From: Dethiobacter sp.
Lineage (GTDB): Bacteria > Bacillota > Dethiobacteria > DTU022 > UBA8154
Reading direction: 5' to 3'
Length of the DNA: 55,386 nt
Assembly: GCA_003605065.1 (NCBI GenBank)
Contig: QZJM01000005.1
Span: 1-55,386 of the forward strand
The notes below the pieces were generated by a model. The model saw nothing but the letters and a program-made list of their open reading frames with translations, did not search any database and was not told where the DNA came from. This document shows, one piece after another, positions 8,143 through 15,856 of this stretch. A program made the position numbers and the translations under genes. Position 1 is the first letter of the stretch. Each line of letters opens with the position of its first letter.

Positions 8143-9720
8143 TTGAACCTGAAACTTTTATCCGATTATCTGGAAAAAGCAGCATTAACATCACCCCATA
8201 AAGAAGCTATTGTATACCAGGATAAACGAATTTCTTACGGGGAGTTCCTGGCTGCCGCACAAAATTTAGCCAAATCTTTTCTGAAACTGGGAATAAAAAA
8301 AGGCGACAGAATAGCCGTGTTATTACCTAACTCCCCGGAGTATCTTTATACGTACATGGCTTCTTCCATGGTAGGAGCCGTCCTGGTAGGCATTAATCCC
8401 CTGTATAAAGGCCCGGAAATAGCTTACATCTTAAGTAATTGCCAACCCAAGGCCATAGTTATGATTGAAGAGCATCGCCAGGTAAATTACCAAAAAATCA
8501 TCAGCGAATACATTTTCCCGGGAATTATTCCATTGTTAATTATTCAAAAAACGAAGGGCAACAAGCTGTTACGCAGGGCGCATATCTTTGAGGATCTGCT
8601 TACCCGGGATCACGGCATTAATGATGAAGAACTGCTGGCAAGAAAAAAAATAATCTCAGCTGATGACAGTGTTCTGGTTATTTATACCTCGGGAACAACG
8701 GGTAAATCCAAGGGGGCAGTTTTAACACATAAAAATATAATTTCCACAATTAGTTCAGAGGTGGAGGAATGGCAGCTTTCCCCGGAAGACAGGATCATGC
8801 TTCACCTGCATATGAGCCATATCGGAGGTGCAGCGGAACTTTCCATTGCCGGCTTGATGGCAGGGGCTGCCCTTATTGTTATGGACCACTTTAATCCGGT
8901 AGAAGCGCTCAAGCTCATTCAAAAAGAGAAGATTACCTTCCTGGGTCAGGTTCCTACCATGTTTACCATGATGTTTAGCGTTTCTGATTTTGATGAATAC
9001 GATCTCTCCAGCATACGCATGTGTGCTGTGGCCGGAGCACCAACACCGCATGACATATTGAAAAAAATGTTCGAGGTGGGGAAAGGAATCGTAAGAACAG
9101 CCTATGGCCTCGCGGAGACATCAGGTCTGGTAACCTATTCCTCCCTTGATGACTCCCTGGAGAAATTAATAGAAACTGTAGGAAAACCCGCTCCCGGTTT
9201 TTCTATAAAAATTGTCAATGACCTTCGCCAGGAGGTCTCTCCGGGTGAAATAGGAGAAGTAGCCATAAAAGGAGATGGCGTGTTAAAAGAATATTATGAG
9301 TTACCCGCCGAGACGGAAAAAGTTATCGACAAAGAAGGGTGGTTCTATACCGGTGACATCGGTACGCTGGATAGCGACGGTTACCTGAGGCTGAAAGGCC
9401 GGAAGAAAGACATGATTATAACCGGTGGCTATACTGTCTTTCCCCAGGAAATCGAAGATAAGTTGATGAGGCATCCCCAAATTCAACTGGCAGCTGTCTG
9501 CGGTGTCCCCAATCCTATGCTGGGTGAAACAGGAAGGGCCTATATAGTAACTAGAGACGGGAACACTCTTAAACAAGCGGAGATTATTTCCTTTCTGGAA
9601 ACACAGCTTGCCGAATTTAAAATCCCCAATCAATATGTTTTCAGGCCATCCCTGCCCCTGACGCTTACCGGTAAAGTGGAAAAAAGAATCCTGCAAGAGG
9701 AAATAGCCAACGAAGGCTAA
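8143..9720 (+). CDS. Acyl-CoA synthetase (AMP-forming, class I adenylate-forming enzyme)
   Basis: 525 residues. Activates a carboxylic acid to acyl-AMP and then acyl-CoA in the cytoplasm. The P-loop-like motif IYTSGTTGKSKGAVLTH is near residue 180, AYGLAETSG near 320, the hinge region GWFYTGDIG ... GRKKDMIITGGY near 400-430, and the C-terminal catalytic Lys in LTLTGKVEKR near 510. The chain length of the substrate cannot be told. TTG start with AAGGAGG upstream, its own promoter and a strong terminator: a single-gene plus-strand unit. The convergent thioesterase downstream may act on related CoA esters. Confidence 0.9.
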   Translation: MNLKLLSDYLEKAALTSPHKEAIVYQDKRISYGEFLAAAQNLAKSFLKLGIKKGDRIAVLLPNSPEYLYTYMASSMVGAVLVGINPLYKGPEIAYILSNCQPKAIVMIEEHRQVNYQKIISEYIFPGIIPLLIIQKTKGNKLLRRAHIFEDLLTRDHGINDEELLARKKIISADDSVLVIYTSGTTGKSKGAVLTHKNIISTISSEVEEWQLSPEDRIMLHLHMSHIGGAAELSIAGLMAGAALIVMDHFNPVEALKLIQKEKITFLGQVPTMFTMMFSVSDFDEYDLSSIRMCAVAGAPTPHDILKKMFEVGKGIVRTAYGLAETSGLVTYSSLDDSLEKLIETVGKPAPGFSIKIVNDLRQEVSPGEIGEVAIKGDGVLKEYYELPAETEKVIDKEGWFYTGDIGTLDSDGYLRLKGRKKDMIITGGYTVFPQEIEDKLMRHPQIQLAAVCGVPNPMLGETGRAYIVTRDGNTLKQAEIISFLETQLAEFKIPNQYVFRPSLPLTLTGKVEKRILQEEIANEG

Positions 9721-9812
9721 AATGTACGTTATCTATCATTACCGCAATAGTATTGTAAAAACTTATCTATTTCTTTTCAGTAATATTCCGTCAAGGACAC
9801 CTGCTCCAAAGG

Positions 9813-9856
9813 TAATAGCCGGCGGATTTGTCATACGCCGCCGGCTATTATTTTTT
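9813..9856 (+). terminator. Strong rho-independent terminator after the acyl-CoA ligase
   Basis: Perfect 13-base stem TAATAGCCGGCGG / CCGCCGGCTATTA with a 12-base loop, followed by six T. It separates the plus-strand ligase from the convergent thioesterase; on the minus strand the T-run is poor, so termination there would be weaker. Confidence 0.9.
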
Positions 9857-9881
9857 AAAGAAATTTACAGGTTAACCATTT

Positions 9882-10265
9882 TTATATAGTAAGCTTATAA
9901 GTAGCACTGCCAAGGGCCACAAGGTTGTTTTCACAGTAGATGCGGGCCTGGCCAAAAGCCACTGTTCCCCGCCGGTGTATTATTTCCCCTTCTGCCCTGA
10001 CTACTCCCCCTGTTATGGTTCTGAAATAATTAATCTTTAATTCCATGGTGGCAATTCCTTTGACCTCTTCCTTGCTCAGCAAAGCACATCCCAAAGCAGC
10101 ATCAACCAGGGAAGAAATTACTCCTCCATGCAGAGTCCCCATGGGATTTACCAGCCTCCCGTCCCAGGAGAGAATCAGCCAGGAGCGGGGATATACCGCT
10201 TCATCGATTTTTATCCCCAGCAATTCCAGAAAAGGTGAACCTGATAATTTTTTGTGTTTATCCAT
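9882..10265 (-). CDS. PaaI-family hotdog-fold thioesterase
   Basis: 127 residues. Hotdog acyl-CoA thioesterase with the conserved segment NPMGTLHGGVISSLVDAALG (residues about 40-59), which carries the HGG turn and the catalytic acidic residue. Substrate unknown; aryl- or medium-chain acyl-CoA are usual. The ATG follows the uspA stop by 6 bases without a clear binding site of its own, so it is probably translated by coupling to uspA. Confidence 0.85.
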   Translation of the reverse strand: MDKHKKLSGSPFLELLGIKIDEAVYPRSWLILSWDGRLVNPMGTLHGGVISSLVDAALGCALLSKEEVKGIATMELKINYFRTITGGVVRAEGEIIHRRGTVAFGQARIYCENNLVALGSATYKLTI

Positions 10266-10271
10266 ACTTTG

Positions 10272-10715
10272 TCACTTAACTATCAAGACAGAACTTTTAA
10301 CACAATGAGCCACTCTGTTGCTTACGCTGCCGAGCAACAGTTCTTTGATGCCTCCCAAGCCCCTGTTGCCCACAACAACAAGATCATACCCGCCTTCATC
10401 GGCAACATGGCAAATAACTTCTCCAGGATGACCTACCTTTAAGATTGTACTTACTTCCAGGCCGTTTTCCCTGAAAATGCTTTCTGTTTTCTCTAAAATT
10501 TCTTTGGCCGCCTTTTCTGCTCCTTCCTTCAGATTTTGCCGTACCATCACCAGGTGTTCTGAGGATAAACCGTCATGGTCCTGAAAGAGAGGGACTTCAT
10601 GGGCAACGGAGAGGACAGTAACCTCGGCCTTCATGGCTTGAACTAGCTGGATTGTTTTATCCACAGCTCTAAAAGAACTTTTGGATCCGTCTGTTGCTAC
10701 CAGCACTTTGTACAT
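10272..10715 (-). CDS. Universal stress protein (UspA family)
   Basis: 147 residues. Single Usp domain: N-terminal YKVLVATDGSKSS, and the ATP-binding signature G-2x-G-9x-G-S in VGNRGLGGIKELLLGSVSN near the C-terminus, so it is of the nucleotide-binding type. ATG with GGGAGGG upstream. It forms a two-gene unit with the thioesterase. Confidence 0.93.
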   Translation of the reverse strand: MYKVLVATDGSKSSFRAVDKTIQLVQAMKAEVTVLSVAHEVPLFQDHDGLSSEHLVMVRQNLKEGAEKAAKEILEKTESIFRENGLEVSTILKVGHPGEVICHVADEGGYDLVVVGNRGLGGIKELLLGSVSNRVAHCVKSSVLIVK

Positions 10716-10893
10716 AATAACCCTCCCAAATTAAAGATTTGAATATTCGATTACATTCTTCTTTTTACTTAAAAATCCTTCCAGTTTAAAGCTTGTTCAA
10801 AAAAAATGAACGGTTAGCCTCTACTTGTTTTATAAAATTCCCTGCAAGCTTTTCAAGCCTTCTTTAAAAACATTAAAATCTATTTTTTTTATA

Positions 10894-11358
10894 TTACTGG
10901 TATTTTATCATCAGCCACTGGTTCTCCTCTTTACCCCTTTTAACGAGAAGAAAAGCACCCTGCAAACGTTCCCCCCGCAGTACAGCTTTAATTTTTCCCG
11001 GCTTTTTTTCCAATAAAGCGTATAAACCCCTGTCCCAGATAATTCCTTTACCCGCCCCATAATTTCCTTCAGGAATTACTCCCTGGAAGTTCATGTATTC
11101 CAGAGGATGATCTTCCACTTCTACAGCCAGGCGGCGTTCCCCCTTTTCCCGGGGGGGACCCTTTGGTAAAGCCCAGCTTTTTAAAACTCCATCCATCTCC
11201 AGGCGAAAATCCCAATGGAGCCTGCGGGCATGGTGCTCCTGAACAACAAAACGCCCCTGTTCCCCGGGAGGGAAATCTCCACTCCTCACCGTTTTGGGTT
11301 TCGGCTCTGGTGATTGAGAAAAGTTTCTTTTTTTTGTATACCCTTTTAATTTTCCCAT
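10894..11358 (-). CDS. Stand-alone LigD-type 3'-phosphoesterase
   Basis: 154 residues matching only the PE domain of bacterial NHEJ ligase [22 protein letters not shown] (about residues 37-57, metal and active-site His/Asp/Arg), [20 protein letters not shown] and the [10 protein letters not shown] loop. The PE domain trims 3'-phosphate and 3'-ribonucleotide ends. There is no ligase or polymerase domain here and no Ku in the window, so it may be a free-standing 3'-end cleaning enzyme, as known from some archaea and bacteria. Divergent from the GNAT gene. Confidence 0.9.
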   Translation of the reverse strand: MGKLKGYTKKRNFSQSPEPKPKTVRSGDFPPGEQGRFVVQEHHARRLHWDFRLEMDGVLKSWALPKGPPREKGERRLAVEVEDHPLEYMNFQGVIPEGNYGAGKGIIWDRGLYALLEKKPGKIKAVLRGERLQGAFLLVKRGKEENQWLMIKYQ

Positions 11359-11520
11359 GCAAAAACATCCCTTTATTCTTGACTCCCCATAGCAATACTA
11401 ATATACCACCGGGGGAATATATTAAACCCCGGGCAAAGAATATTTTTAAAAGATCTGTTCAACACCTTCAAAGTAAGTTAAAATACTCCTATGTAACAGG
11501 AAAGGAGCAGGTCTCTAAAA

Positions 11521-11976
11521 ATGATCTTCAGAAGAGCCAGGATGTCTGATGTGGACAGCATGGCAGCTTTAATAAATTCCTACGCCCAAAAAGGCCTCAT
11601 GCTTCATCGCACTGTTCCATCCCTTTATCAGAGAATCAGGGATTATACTATTATTGAAAAAGACGGGTTGATTATTGGAGTAGGGGGCCTGCACATTTTA
11701 TGGAAGGATCTGGCAGAAATATGTTCGGTGGCAATCCATTCCCAGTATATAAACAACGGGCTGGGACTGGCCCTTGTGGATAAACTGCTCCAGGAAAGCA
11801 GGGAACTGGGAACAGAAAAAGTTTTCACGCTGACTTACCAGCCCGGCTTTTTCGAGAAATGCGGCTTTATGAGAATTGATAAAGAAAGCTTACCGCAAAA
11901 AGTGTGGACGGAATGTGTTAACTGCCCCAAATTTCCCAACTGCGATGAAGTTGCTTTAATAAAAAAAGCGATTTAA
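11521..11976 (+). CDS. GNAT N-acetyltransferase, short ArgA-like
   Basis: 151 residues. GNAT fold with the acetyl-CoA loop in GLGLALVDKLL preceded by CSVAIHSQY. The C-terminus (CVNCPKFPNCDE cysteine cluster and FFEKCGF motif) resembles the short N-acetylglutamate synthases of Clostridia and related bacteria, which lack the kinase-like domain. Acetylation of glutamate for arginine synthesis is therefore likely but not proven; no arg genes are in the window. ATG start 13 bases after AAAGGAG. Confidence 0.8.
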   Translation: MIFRRARMSDVDSMAALINSYAQKGLMLHRTVPSLYQRIRDYTIIEKDGLIIGVGGLHILWKDLAEICSVAIHSQYINNGLGLALVDKLLQESRELGTEKVFTLTYQPGFFEKCGFMRIDKESLPQKVWTECVNCPKFPNCDEVALIKKAI

Positions 11977-12046
11977 TGAAAAGCGAAGCGAAGGATTAAA
12001 AGCCACCCTGTGCATAGATAACAGCATCCTAAAGCGCAAATATCGG

Positions 12047-12076
12047 GGGCCTTCACCAGAAAAACGGTAAAGGCCC
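12047..12076 (+). terminator. Hairpin after the ArgA-like gene
   Basis: Stem GGGCCTTCACC / GGTAAAGGCCC (one internal mismatch) with an 8-base loop, followed 12 bases later by a run of six T. Likely terminator of the plus-strand GNAT; it also lies just past the 3' end of the convergent zinc-ribbon gene. Confidence 0.6.
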
Positions 12077-12103
12077 TGTCTTAGTCATTTTTTAAAAGAA
12101 GGA

Positions 12104-12484
12104 TTAAAAATCTTTTTTTCCCTTGGAAATGACCTGCGCCTTGATCTTTTTCCGGCAATGGGGACATCTTAAATATTTCCACCCTCCCCTGGTCACTCCC
12201 TGAAGGCTTAAAAAATCTCCTAAAGGTGAAATGTGAAAAATATGACCGCAGTCAGAACAGCGATAGGAAAAACAACGCGCATGCCATCTGACCAGCAAGA
12301 TAAGCCCAATTATGGCCAGCAGCATCCAGAGAATAACACCGGTGCTCTTTAAAGGTAATAAGAAATGCCCCCCAGCTACAAGCAAAATAATATAAACAAG
12401 TACATAGAAAAAAGTTTTTAACCACTTTAGAGCCGGTTTTCCATCAATCACCTTTGATCCTTCCTTTCCCTTAGAAATTAACAA
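12104..12484 (-). CDS. Two-helix membrane protein with C-terminal zinc ribbon
   Basis: 126 residues. Two membrane segments (about 23-45 and 50-67), then a soluble zinc ribbon with a CSDC pair and a CPHC pair separated by about 30 residues. I do not recognise a named function. Zinc ribbons next to membrane hairpins often serve as sensors or assembly factors, but nothing here shows which. Convergent with the GNAT gene; the 3' ends are about 125 bases apart with a hairpin between. Confidence 0.65.
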   Translation of the reverse strand: MLISKGKEGSKVIDGKPALKWLKTFFYVLVYIILLVAGGHFLLPLKSTGVILWMLLAIIGLILLVRWHARCFSYRCSDCGHIFHISPLGDFLSLQGVTRGGWKYLRCPHCRKKIKAQVISKGKKDF

Positions 12485-12585
12485 TAAGTATTCTGCAGTA
12501 ATTTTTAAATTATTTATCTATTATAGCATACTTGCCCTTTTAAAATAATATCTATGAACAGTAAAAAAAGAACTATTTCTATTAA

Positions 12586-12921
12586 TTTTCAGAAGTTTCC
12601 CTCTATCTTAATGACAAAAATTTAATGGTGGCAGCGGATGCAAAAGGAAGAATGTGCGGATTTATGCTGGGTTATATCAGGGAAGGAGAGTTTGGGTCCG
12701 GGGCGGAGTCAGGATAGATTGAAATACTGGGTGTTGATCCTGATTTTCAGAGTCAGGGGATAGGTAAACAGATGGCGGAAGCTTTTGCAAAACAACTGTC
12801 AAAAATGGGTGTCAATAAGGCTTTTACTCTTGTTAACTGGAAGGATACAAATCTTATTCCCTATTTTGCTTCCCTGGGTTTTATAAGGGCCGACTTCCTG
12901 GCACTGCAGTTAGACGTATAA
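12586..12921 (+). pseudogene. Decayed GNAT acetyltransferase
   Basis: Read in one frame, this stretch gives a convincing GNAT C-terminal two-thirds: LMVAADAKGRMCGFMLGY, then IEILGVDPDFQSQGIGKQM (acetyl-CoA loop) and YFASLGFIRAD. The frame is broken by a TAG at 12715-12717, where relatives normally have Trp (one-base TGG to TAG), and a TAA at 12583-12585 cuts it off upstream, with no N-terminal beta strand or start codon. Two lesions make a pseudogene more likely than an error. It is a different GNAT subfamily from the intact one at 11521. Confidence 0.8.
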
Positions 12922-12963
12922 AAAAATTTTAAAAGCAAAGGACAATACTTTAAAAACTGTCAT

Positions 12964-12994
12964 AAAGTGGTTGGGGCTTTCCCCAACCACTTTT
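12964..12994 (+). terminator. Perfect 13-bp terminator hairpin
   Basis: AAAGTGGTTGGGG / CCCCAACCACTTT with a CTTT loop, then TTTTATTATTAT on the plus strand. It would end transcription of the decayed GNAT and, from the other side, of the lytic transglycosylase gene, so it may be bidirectional. Confidence 0.85.
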
Positions 12995-13019
12995 ATTATT
13001 ATCATAGGGCTGCTAATGG

Positions 13020-13580
13020 TTATTTATAAATTTGTTTATAGCGCCTGTACGTTTGTTCTACCCTTAAAACAAAAAGACGTGTTTCGGCAAAAGGAATATT
13101 TTCCAGTCTGTCTCTACTGCCATCCCATAATCCGTTTTGCAGCCACCTGCGTACATGGCCCCTTCCCCCGTTGTAAGCTGCCAGGGCAACACAGGTATTA
13201 CCGTCAAACTGGCGGTAAAGATCTCGTAAATACCACGTACCAATCATAATATTTATCTGGGGATCATAAAGCTGATCTTCTGTAAAATCCTCCAGCCCGA
13301 TTTGCTCCGCCACCCAGAAGCCCGTTTCAGGCATTATCTGCATCAATCCCCTGGCCCCTTTGAATGATTCAGCTTCTTTATTAAAGCTGCTTTCCACCCA
13401 TACAACCGCTGCAACCAGCAGGGGTTCAAGCTCATTTTTATGCGCCTCCATGGCAATAATGTCGCGATAGTGAAAAGGGTAAACAAAACGTAATATGTAA
13501 TTAGCCTGGGTAATAAACAGATACAGGAACAATAAAAAAACAACCAGGTAAATTATCCTGCCTAAAAGTGCTATTTTCAA
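13020..13580 (-). CDS. Membrane-anchored lytic transglycosylase (SLT domain)
   Basis: 186 residues. One N-terminal membrane anchor (about 6-25) followed by a goose-lysozyme-like SLT domain: catalytic Glu63 in WVESSFN, then GARGLMQIMPETG and VALAAYNGG. Cleaves peptidoglycan outside the membrane, forming anhydro-muropeptides. It lies 16 bases downstream of coaE with a TTG start. The local order polA-mutM-ytaF-coaE-SLT is, to my knowledge, frequent in Clostridia. Confidence 0.92.
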   Translation of the reverse strand: MKIALLGRIIYLVVFLLFLYLFITQANYILRFVYPFHYRDIIAMEAHKNELEPLLVAAVVWVESSFNKEAESFKGARGLMQIMPETGFWVAEQIGLEDFTEDQLYDPQINIMIGTWYLRDLYRQFDGNTCVALAAYNGGRGHVRRWLQNGLWDGSRDRLENIPFAETRLFVLRVEQTYRRYKQIYK

Positions 13581-13596
13581 GAATAAAACCCACCCC

Positions 13597-14202
13597 TTAA
13601 TTACAAATTGCTCTTAATTTTTCCCATAACAAATTCACCTGATTTTCCAGGAACTCTTTTGTACCGTCATTGTAAATAACAAAATCTGCTGCACTTATCT
13701 TAACCTGAAGGTCCTGCTGGGAGTTGATGCGATTAAGGGCTTCCTCCCTTGATAATCCGTCTCTTTCCATAAGCCTTTTAATTTGATTTTCAGCCCGTGA
13801 AGCTACCACTACAATGAAATCAACGGAATCCTGTTCTCCGGCCTCAAAAAGAAGCGGAATATCCCAGATTTGAATTTTCTGCGGGTAATGCTCTTCCAAC
13901 TCCCTGCTTTTAACATTAAACATTTCCATCACACGGGGGTGAACAATCTTATTTAATTTTTGAAGAGCGTGCTTATCATTAAAAACAAGGTTTGCAATTT
14001 TCCGGCGATCCAGATTGCCATCAACAGTTAAAACTTCCCGTCCCAGCCATGCCACTATTTCCTCCCAGGCCGGTTCCCCCGGTTTTACCGTTTCCCTGGC
14101 TATTTGATCCGCATCAATTAACAAGGCTCCTTTATGAGCCAATATTTGTGCTACCATAGTTTTTCCGCAAGCTATCCCCCCGGTTAGACCTACCTTAAGC
14201 AA
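13597..14202 (-). CDS. coaE: Dephospho-CoA kinase
   Basis: 201 residues. Last step of coenzyme A synthesis: phosphorylates the ribose 3'-OH of dephospho-CoA. P-loop GLTGGIACGKT (residues 5-15), LIDADQIAR and the lid segment RLMERDGLSREEA are present. TTG start with AAAGGAG upstream. Another CoA gene, coaBC, lies at 33956-35152 in a different block. Confidence 0.96.
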   Translation of the reverse strand: MLKVGLTGGIACGKTMVAQILAHKGALLIDADQIARETVKPGEPAWEEIVAWLGREVLTVDGNLDRRKIANLVFNDKHALQKLNKIVHPRVMEMFNVKSRELEEHYPQKIQIWDIPLLFEAGEQDSVDFIVVVASRAENQIKRLMERDGLSREEALNRINSQQDLQVKISAADFVIYNDGTKEFLENQVNLLWEKLRAICN

Positions 14203-14235
14203 TGTTTCATCTCCTTTTTCCCCACACAGTCCAAA

Positions 14236-14907
14236 TCAAAGTATATTAAATATGCCCAATAAAATCAACAGTCCTCCGGCCAGAAAGTGAGCGGGAAATA
14301 AGGATATTTTCTCCCGGGAAAGGTGCCCCCAGAAAAGGCCCAGGCTTATTAAAAAGAATTTGCTAACCCCAACCATTAAAGAGGTTACCCAGGGATTAAA
14401 GCCAGTCAGGGCCACGCCGATTCCTGCACCAAAAGCGTCGCTGGCCAGGGCCAGGCCCAGAAAGAATGCTTCTTTGGAGTTTATACTTCCCGAATTATCC
14501 AGGTCAGCCTCCTGCGGCTCCATGAGAATCTTTTTAAAGAAGTACAAAAAACCGGTCCTGGAACAATTTTTTTTCTCTCCGACTTCTTCTGTGATAAGTA
14601 TTTCTGACCTATTACACTTGTTTGTATGTAACATTTCCTTATCTTTACCCAGCTCCTGCCCTACCACCCAGCATCCCAGGCATATTAATATCCCCCCTCC
14701 CAGAAGACGGGAGAAATCCCAGGAGACACACTGGCCAAGGGTCCAGCCTAAAAACATAGCCACAGCCATGGTAAAGGCTGAAGAAAGCGAAATAATAAGC
14801 AAAGACAGCAGGGGAATCCTCAGATTACGGGCTCCATAAGAAAACCCTGCTCCGAAACCGTCAAAACTTACAGCAATACAAAGTAACAACAATTGGACCA
14901 AGAACAC
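14236..14907 (-). CDS. ytaF: Sporulation membrane protein YtaF (MntP-like)
   Basis: About 223 residues. Two repeated halves of membrane helices carrying matching motifs, AVSFDGFGAGFSYG near the start and LASDAFGAGIGVAL near residue 157, as in the DUF204/MntP superfamily. The soluble linker holds DLDNSGSINSKE, a textbook EF-hand calcium loop. The frame is open to ATG 14913, but GGAGG abuts that codon; the GTG at 14905-14907 has correct spacing. Placed between mutM and coaE as in Bacillus. Transported ion unknown. Confidence 0.88.
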   Translation of the reverse strand: MFLVQLLLLCIAVSFDGFGAGFSYGARNLRIPLLSLLIISLSSAFTMAVAMFLGWTLGQCVSWDFSRLLGGGILICLGCWVVGQELGKDKEMLHTNKCNRSEILITEEVGEKKNCSRTGFLYFFKKILMEPQEADLDNSGSINSKEAFFLGLALASDAFGAGIGVALTGFNPWVTSLMVGVSKFFLISLGLFWGHLSREKISLFPAHFLAGGLLILLGIFNIL

Positions 14908-15013
14908 CGTCATACCTCCAGTGGAAAGTTACAGTATATTATGGAAGTAACGGTGCTTTTGGTGCCTGTCTAAATACAAATGACCCCATCACGGCTGCTA
15001 TTAGAAGCTCATG

Positions 15014-15850
15014 TTAATTCTCGTTATCATACTGGCAATAGGGGCAGAAATACGTTCCCCGGCCCGCAATAACTTTACGCTCTATAGTACCGCCGCATCT
15101 CAGGCAGGCCTCGCCTCCTCTCCGGTAAACCTTAAGCCTGTTTTGAAATTCCCCCTGGAATCCCCTGAGATCCCGGTAATCGGAAAAGCTGGTACCCCTG
15201 AAAGCAATTCCTTCCTGTAAAATACTACAAACGGCTTCAAACAGGCGTTTTTTTTCCTGAGCGCTAAGGCTTCCTGTTTTCCTGGCCGGATGTATTTCAG
15301 CTCTGAACAAAGCTTCATCAGTATATATATTCCCCATCCCGACGAAATTGTTTTGATCAAGAAGAAAAGCCTTAATTTTGCCGTTAGGTTTTTTTTCCAT
15401 AATCCCCAGGAAAGATTCCAAATCAAAATCATCCTCCAGGGGATCGGGGCCCGAGCGAAAAGGCACCGACTTGCAAAGTTCTTTTTCCTCCCAGAGCCTA
15501 AAAGTAGCAAATTTGCGTATATCCTGGAAATGAAGCTGGGCGTTCCCGCTTAAATAAAAAATAACACCGGTGTATTTACCCGGTTTAACAGTAGCAGGAT
15601 AAAAAAAGAACCGGCCTGTCATGCGCAAATGAACTTCCAGGACATTATTCCCGCTCAGGAAGAAAAGGATATATTTGCCTCTCCTTTTGACCTGTTGAAT
15701 AACCCTGCCGCAGATCCGACCGGCAAATTCCTGAGGAGTTACACCCCCGAGCATCCTCTCAAAGAAAAATTCCAGGCCCATAATTTTTTTACCCGTTACA
15801 CAAAGCCTTAAATCACGAACAATACATTCCACTTCCGGCAATTCCGGCAA
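15014..15850 (-). CDS. mutM: Formamidopyrimidine-DNA glycosylase
   Basis: 278 residues. Removes 8-oxoguanine and formamidopyrimidines and nicks the site. The N-terminus MPELPEVE supplies the catalytic Pro2 and Glu3; a Lys lies in RRGKYILFF; the helix-two-turn-helix region has GMGNIYTDEALFRA; and the C-terminal zinc finger is C-LRC ... CPYC. TTG start; the binding site GGAGG is the end of polA, 6 bases upstream, so translation is probably coupled. Confidence 0.97.
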   Translation of the reverse strand: MPELPEVECIVRDLRLCVTGKKIMGLEFFFERMLGGVTPQEFAGRICGRVIQQVKRRGKYILFFLSGNNVLEVHLRMTGRFFFYPATVKPGKYTGVIFYLSGNAQLHFQDIRKFATFRLWEEKELCKSVPFRSGPDPLEDDFDLESFLGIMEKKPNGKIKAFLLDQNNFVGMGNIYTDEALFRAEIHPARKTGSLSAQEKKRLFEAVCSILQEGIAFRGTSFSDYRDLRGFQGEFQNRLKVYRRGGEACLRCGGTIERKVIAGRGTYFCPYCQYDNEN

Positions 15851-15856
15851 AAATAC

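Noticed and set aside
11163..11549. 128-codon plus-strand frame over the LigD phosphoesterase
   Set aside because: Antisense shadow with no family resemblance, running into the intact GNAT in another frame.
12715..12717. TAG in the GNAT frame as a pyrrolysine codon
   Set aside because: The frame also lacks an N-terminus and start, the position normally holds Trp, and there is no PylTS signal nearby.
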